Below are positions 61,161 through 64,000 of a DNA stretch of 64,000 nt, one piece after another. A program made the translations under genes and the position numbers. Within the stretch, counting starts at the first letter, position 1, and every line of letters begins with the position of its first letter. The DNA is from Cohnella kolymensis (lineage in GTDB: Bacteria > Bacillota > Bacilli > Paenibacillales > Paenibacillaceae), in the NCBI RefSeq assembly GCF_000829465.1, contig NZ_JXAL01000008.1, positions 1 to 64,000 on the forward strand. The letters run 5' to 3'. Below the pieces are notes generated by a model. It searched no databases. It was not told where the DNA came from and saw nothing but the letters and a program-made list of their open reading frames with translations.

Positions 61161-63519
61161 TTGGATAACAGTTTGGCAATTCATCCTGATAAATTTGCCG
61201 GTTCGACAACCGAACGGTATTTTGATATCGGTTCGATGCGTTCTTTTGCGAGCAACGGCAACGAGTATCAATTTCAATGTGCAGGCGGTGCAGTGTCGAT
61301 AGTGTTCTATGATGAGACAACGGTCCGGGTGGTCATGAATCCGTTCGGTGACCCGGACTTGTCCTCTAATCGGCATGTATTGGTACGGGAACCACAGCTT
61401 GTAAGCACCGAGCTCCTGGAGGAGGACGATACGATCCTAATCCGCTCGGCGCGGCTAACTGTCACAGTCCGCAAAAATCCGCTGCGTCTGTCGTTCATCG
61501 ACGAGCTGACGGGCCGGAAGCTTCTTGCCGAAGGTGAGCGGGGCATGATGTATACCGCAAAGGGCCAGGTCGTGAGCTTTAAGGAACTAGCGAAGCAAGA
61601 CCGATTCTATGGGTTCGGAGAGAAAGCCGGTTTTCTCGAGAAGCGGGGCGAGCGTATGACAATGTGGAACACAGACGTCTATGCTCCCCATAATCCGGAG
61701 ACGGATCCTCTTTATGTGTCCATCCCGTTTTATATGACGCTTCGGGACGGTCAGGCATTCGGTTTGTTTTTCTTCAACACCTTTAAATCCGTGTTTAACT
61801 TGACAGGGGAGAAGGATTATTATTTCGGAGCCGAGGGCGGACAACTCGATTATTTCGTGTTTGCGGGCCCGACGCCCAAAGAGGTGACGGCCCAATACAC
61901 AGCGCTGACAGGACGTGCGCCGTTGCCGCCGAAATGGGTTCTGGGTTATCACCAATCCCGTTATAGCTACGAGTCGGAAGAAGAAGTCCGGCAGCTTGTC
62001 AATCAATTCCGGGACAAGCAAATCCCGCTCAGCGCTATTTACTTGGATATTCATTACATGAACGGTTATCGGGTGTTTACCTTTGACAAAAACCGGTTTC
62101 CTGACCCGGAAGCTGATTCGGGAGCTGAAAGAGCAGGGTATCCACGTCGTGCCGATCGTCGATCCGGGAGTCAAGTCCGATCCTGAATACCGGGTTTTTC
62201 AGGAGGGTGTCAAGGAAGGGATGTTCTGTCAGTATATCGACGGAACGCCTTTCTACGGGCAGGTCTGGCCGGAAAAGAGCGCGTTCCCTGATTTTACGGA
62301 CGATAGCGTTCGCCGCTGGTGGGGACAACAGCATTCGTTCTATACGGACAAAGGCATCGAAGGCGTCTGGAACGATATGAACGAGCCTTCCGTATTTAAC
62401 GAATCCAAGACGATGGATCTGGAAGTCGTGCACAAGGGTGACGGCTGTCCGGCGACGCATCGGGAGCTTCACAATTTGTACGGCTTTATGATGTCTAAGG
62501 CGACTTATGAAGGGCTGCAAGGGAAGCTTGATGGCAAAAGGCCTTTCGTGCTGACCCGTGCTGGCTATGCGGGAATCCAAAGATACGCGGCCGTATGGAC
62601 TGGAGATAACCGAAGCTTCTGGGAACACCTGGAGATGTCCATACCGATGTGCCTTAACCTGGGCCTATCCGGGGTTCCGCTCTGCGGCGCCGATGTCGGC
62701 GGATTTGCGCACGATTCGAACGGTCAGCTGCTGGTGCGGTGGACACAGCTTGGATCGATGATGCCTTATTTCAGGAATCACAGTGAGATGAAGTCTATCC
62801 GTCAGGAGCCTTGGGCGTTCGGACCGGAAGCCGAAGCGCTCGTTGCTGAATACATTCGGTTCCGCTATCGGTGGCTCCCGTATTTGTATGCTTTGTTCGC
62901 GGAGGCTGCCCGGACGGGCTTGCCGGTAATGCGTCCGTTGTTCATGGAGTATCCGGACGATCCTCGGACCTATTCGTTGTCCGATCAATTCCTGCTCGGT
63001 TCCGACGTCTTAGTGGCACCGGTCGTGCGTCCGGACACCGATCTGAGACTCATTTATTTCCCAGAAGGGAACTGGGTCAACTATTGGACAGACGAATGGG
63101 TTAAGGGCGGGAAGCACCATGTAGTTGACGCTCCTCTCGATATCCTGCCGATGTTCCTTAAAGAAGGCGCCATCCTGCCTCATGCTCCAGCCGGCGCCGA
63201 GAACGGCGACGAGCTGTCCGTCCATCTTTATCCGGCATCCGGACACTCTTCGGTCCAAGTACTGTATGAGGACGATGGGTCGACGTTCGGCTTTGAGCGA
63301 GGAGAAGTATATGAAGAGGAAATCCGAATGGCTATGGATCCGGAAGGAAAACAGTTGGACATCGATTCGACGATTGTGAGTAAGGGATATGCCCCGGTTT
63401 GGAACAAGAAACGATTCATCATTCACTATGGAGGCGAATTACACGTGAAATGGAACGGGAAGCCGGTGGAGCTGTCTGCAGTTCCGGGGTCTCAGATCCG
63501 AAGTTGGTTTGAAGTTTAG
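61161..63519 (+). pseudogene. GH31 alpha-glucosidase family enzyme, one frameshift
   Basis: The complete protein is about 785 aa, without a signal peptide, so it acts in the cytosol on imported alpha-glucosides. Visible: N-terminal beta domain, YGFGEKAGFLEKRG, substrate-binding WVLGYHQSRYSYESEEEVRQL, the nucleophile Asp in EGVWNDMNEPSVF, acid/base region GADVGGFAHDSNG, and YFRNHSEM. The first frame runs out near 62100 (RFPDPEAD...) and the rest continues in another frame (KLIRELKEQGIHVVPIVDPG). One inserted base or two lost near 62108-62112 explain it. TTG 61161 follows GGAGGTGAG. Confidence 0.88.
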
Positions 63520-63542
63520 ACGACGATAGGGAGGTTTGGGGA

Positions 63543-64000
63543 ATGCTTCGCATCCGAAGATTGCTCTTATTCTGTTTAATGATTATCGTTGCACTGCCGT
63601 CGATTTCCGTCTTCGCGGGTCCGGAGGAAGCCGGCGCCGGACAAGCTTCCGATTCCACTGGAGAATTCGTCCGTATTAAGAATCAGTGGAAAGGAACGTA
63701 TCTCTATGAAACGGAAGGCAAAGTCCGTTACGGCTTTCCTGCGATCAATGACGTGTCCGCCCAATGGCAGATAGAAGAACATAACGGCTACAAGCGAATC
63801 AAGAATCGGGCGACCGGCCATTACCTGCACATGCAGAACGAGATTGAGCCGGAGCATATTACGGATCCGGCGGAAAGTACCGCCGTGGAGGAGGGCTGGA
63901 CGAGCGACCGCTGGACCATTCAAGACGCGGCCGGACAGCCGAGTTACGTCAACGTAACAAGTGTCGATTACCCCGGTAGGCTGCTGAATGTACAGGTTCA
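63543..64000 (+). CDS. Secreted protein with ricin-type beta-trefoil domain, cut by the window edge
   Basis: ATG 63543 follows GGGAGG. The visible 152 aa begin with a signal peptide (LLLFCLMIIVALPSISVFAG, cleavage near residue 28), and then repeats resembling a ricin-B lectin fold (GEFVRIKNQWKGTYLYETEG, EHNGYKRIKNRATGHYLHM, YVNVTSVDYPGRLLNVQVQ). No catalytic motif is in view; such domains often precede a glycoside hydrolase. It lies 23 bases after the GH31 gene, so it is probably part of the same operon and may act outside the cell on an alpha-glucan. Confidence 0.75.
   Translation, partial: MLRIRRLLLFCLMIIVALPSISVFAGPEEAGAGQASDSTGEFVRIKNQWKGTYLYETEGKVRYGFPAINDVSAQWQIEEHNGYKRIKNRATGHYLHMQNEIEPEHITDPAESTAVEEGWTSDRWTIQDAAGQPSYVNVTSVDYPGRLLNVQV

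Noticed and set aside
1-64000. CRISPR arrays, tRNA or rRNA genes
   Set aside because: No regularly spaced identical repeats of CRISPR size and no tRNA- or rRNA-like segments were seen. The repeats at the IS left end are imperfect, four at most, and explained as transposase sites.
1-64000. Prophage or defence island
   Set aside because: No phage structural genes, integrase other than the IS transposase, restriction-modification or toxin-antitoxin genes were seen.

Overview
The window looks like the chromosome of a spore-forming, soil-type Firmicute, most likely Paenibacillus or a close relative. Signs are a spore-coat transglutaminase (Tgl), Bacillus-type AGGAGG ribosome-binding sites, many rho-independent terminators, a c-di-AMP riboswitch ahead of a KimA-type potassium transporter, TPM/LemA genes, ABC-type sugar operons and an ECF41 sigma factor. 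Base composition is mid-GC, except for an AT-rich stretch at about 3.0-4.5 kb. The genus is inferred, not shown.

Layout. (1) 1-2992: a complete three-gene insertion element (DUF6431 zinc protein, DD(35)E transposase, AAA ATPase) with imperfect ~48-bp terminal inverted repeats and tandem internal repeats. (2) 3.0-4.4 kb: small membrane proteins and a DUF2975/HTH pair. (3) 4.5-20.2 kb: a metal and ion region with an Rrf2-DoxX chimera, cadC-cadA under two CadC-like operators, the c-di-AMP riboswitch and kimA, a VTT-domain membrane protein, a thuA/Gfo-Idh-MocA/MATE cluster divergent from an AraC regulator, and a csoR-copZ-copA copper module. The copA frame is joined to a histidine-rich secreted-domain protein. 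(4) 20.3-36.5 kb: GNAT, an RND pump, an MFS/flavin-reductase pair, a NarL-type two-component system, a ROK fructokinase, a stress protein, an orphan ParB, DegV, a two-gene quaternary-amine-type ABC transporter and an aldo/keto reductase. (5) 36.6-42.4 kb: a sucrose-type operon (LacI regulator, ABC importer, GH32) with a readable promoter/operator. (6) 42.5-54.8 kb: HD-GYP, MFS and EamA transporters, a hybrid sensor kinase, tgl, LemA/TPM, a thioredoxin reductase-like protein, and a 59-aa acidic protein. (7) 54.9-57.2 kb: an FAD oxidoreductase and an ECF41 sigma factor behind an ECF41-like promoter. (8) 57.6-64.0 kb: a maltodextrin-type ABC operon with a GH31 alpha-glucosidase and the start of a secreted lectin-like protein cut by the window edge.

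Co-operation. Copper: CsoR boxes lie at three promoters (csoR, copZ-copA, and a 47-aa membrane peptide). Cadmium/zinc: CadC represses its own operon with CadA. Sugars: two lipoprotein-dependent ABC importers feed an intracellular GH32 and an intracellular GH31, and the fructokinase at 28.6 kb can phosphorylate fructose released by GH32.

Main caution: eleven genes are broken by one-base (possibly in one case two-base) indels, mostly in short homopolymers. In each case the protein family continues in another frame. This pattern fits sequencing/assembly error better than decay, so 'pseudogene' here means that the frame is broken in this sequence.
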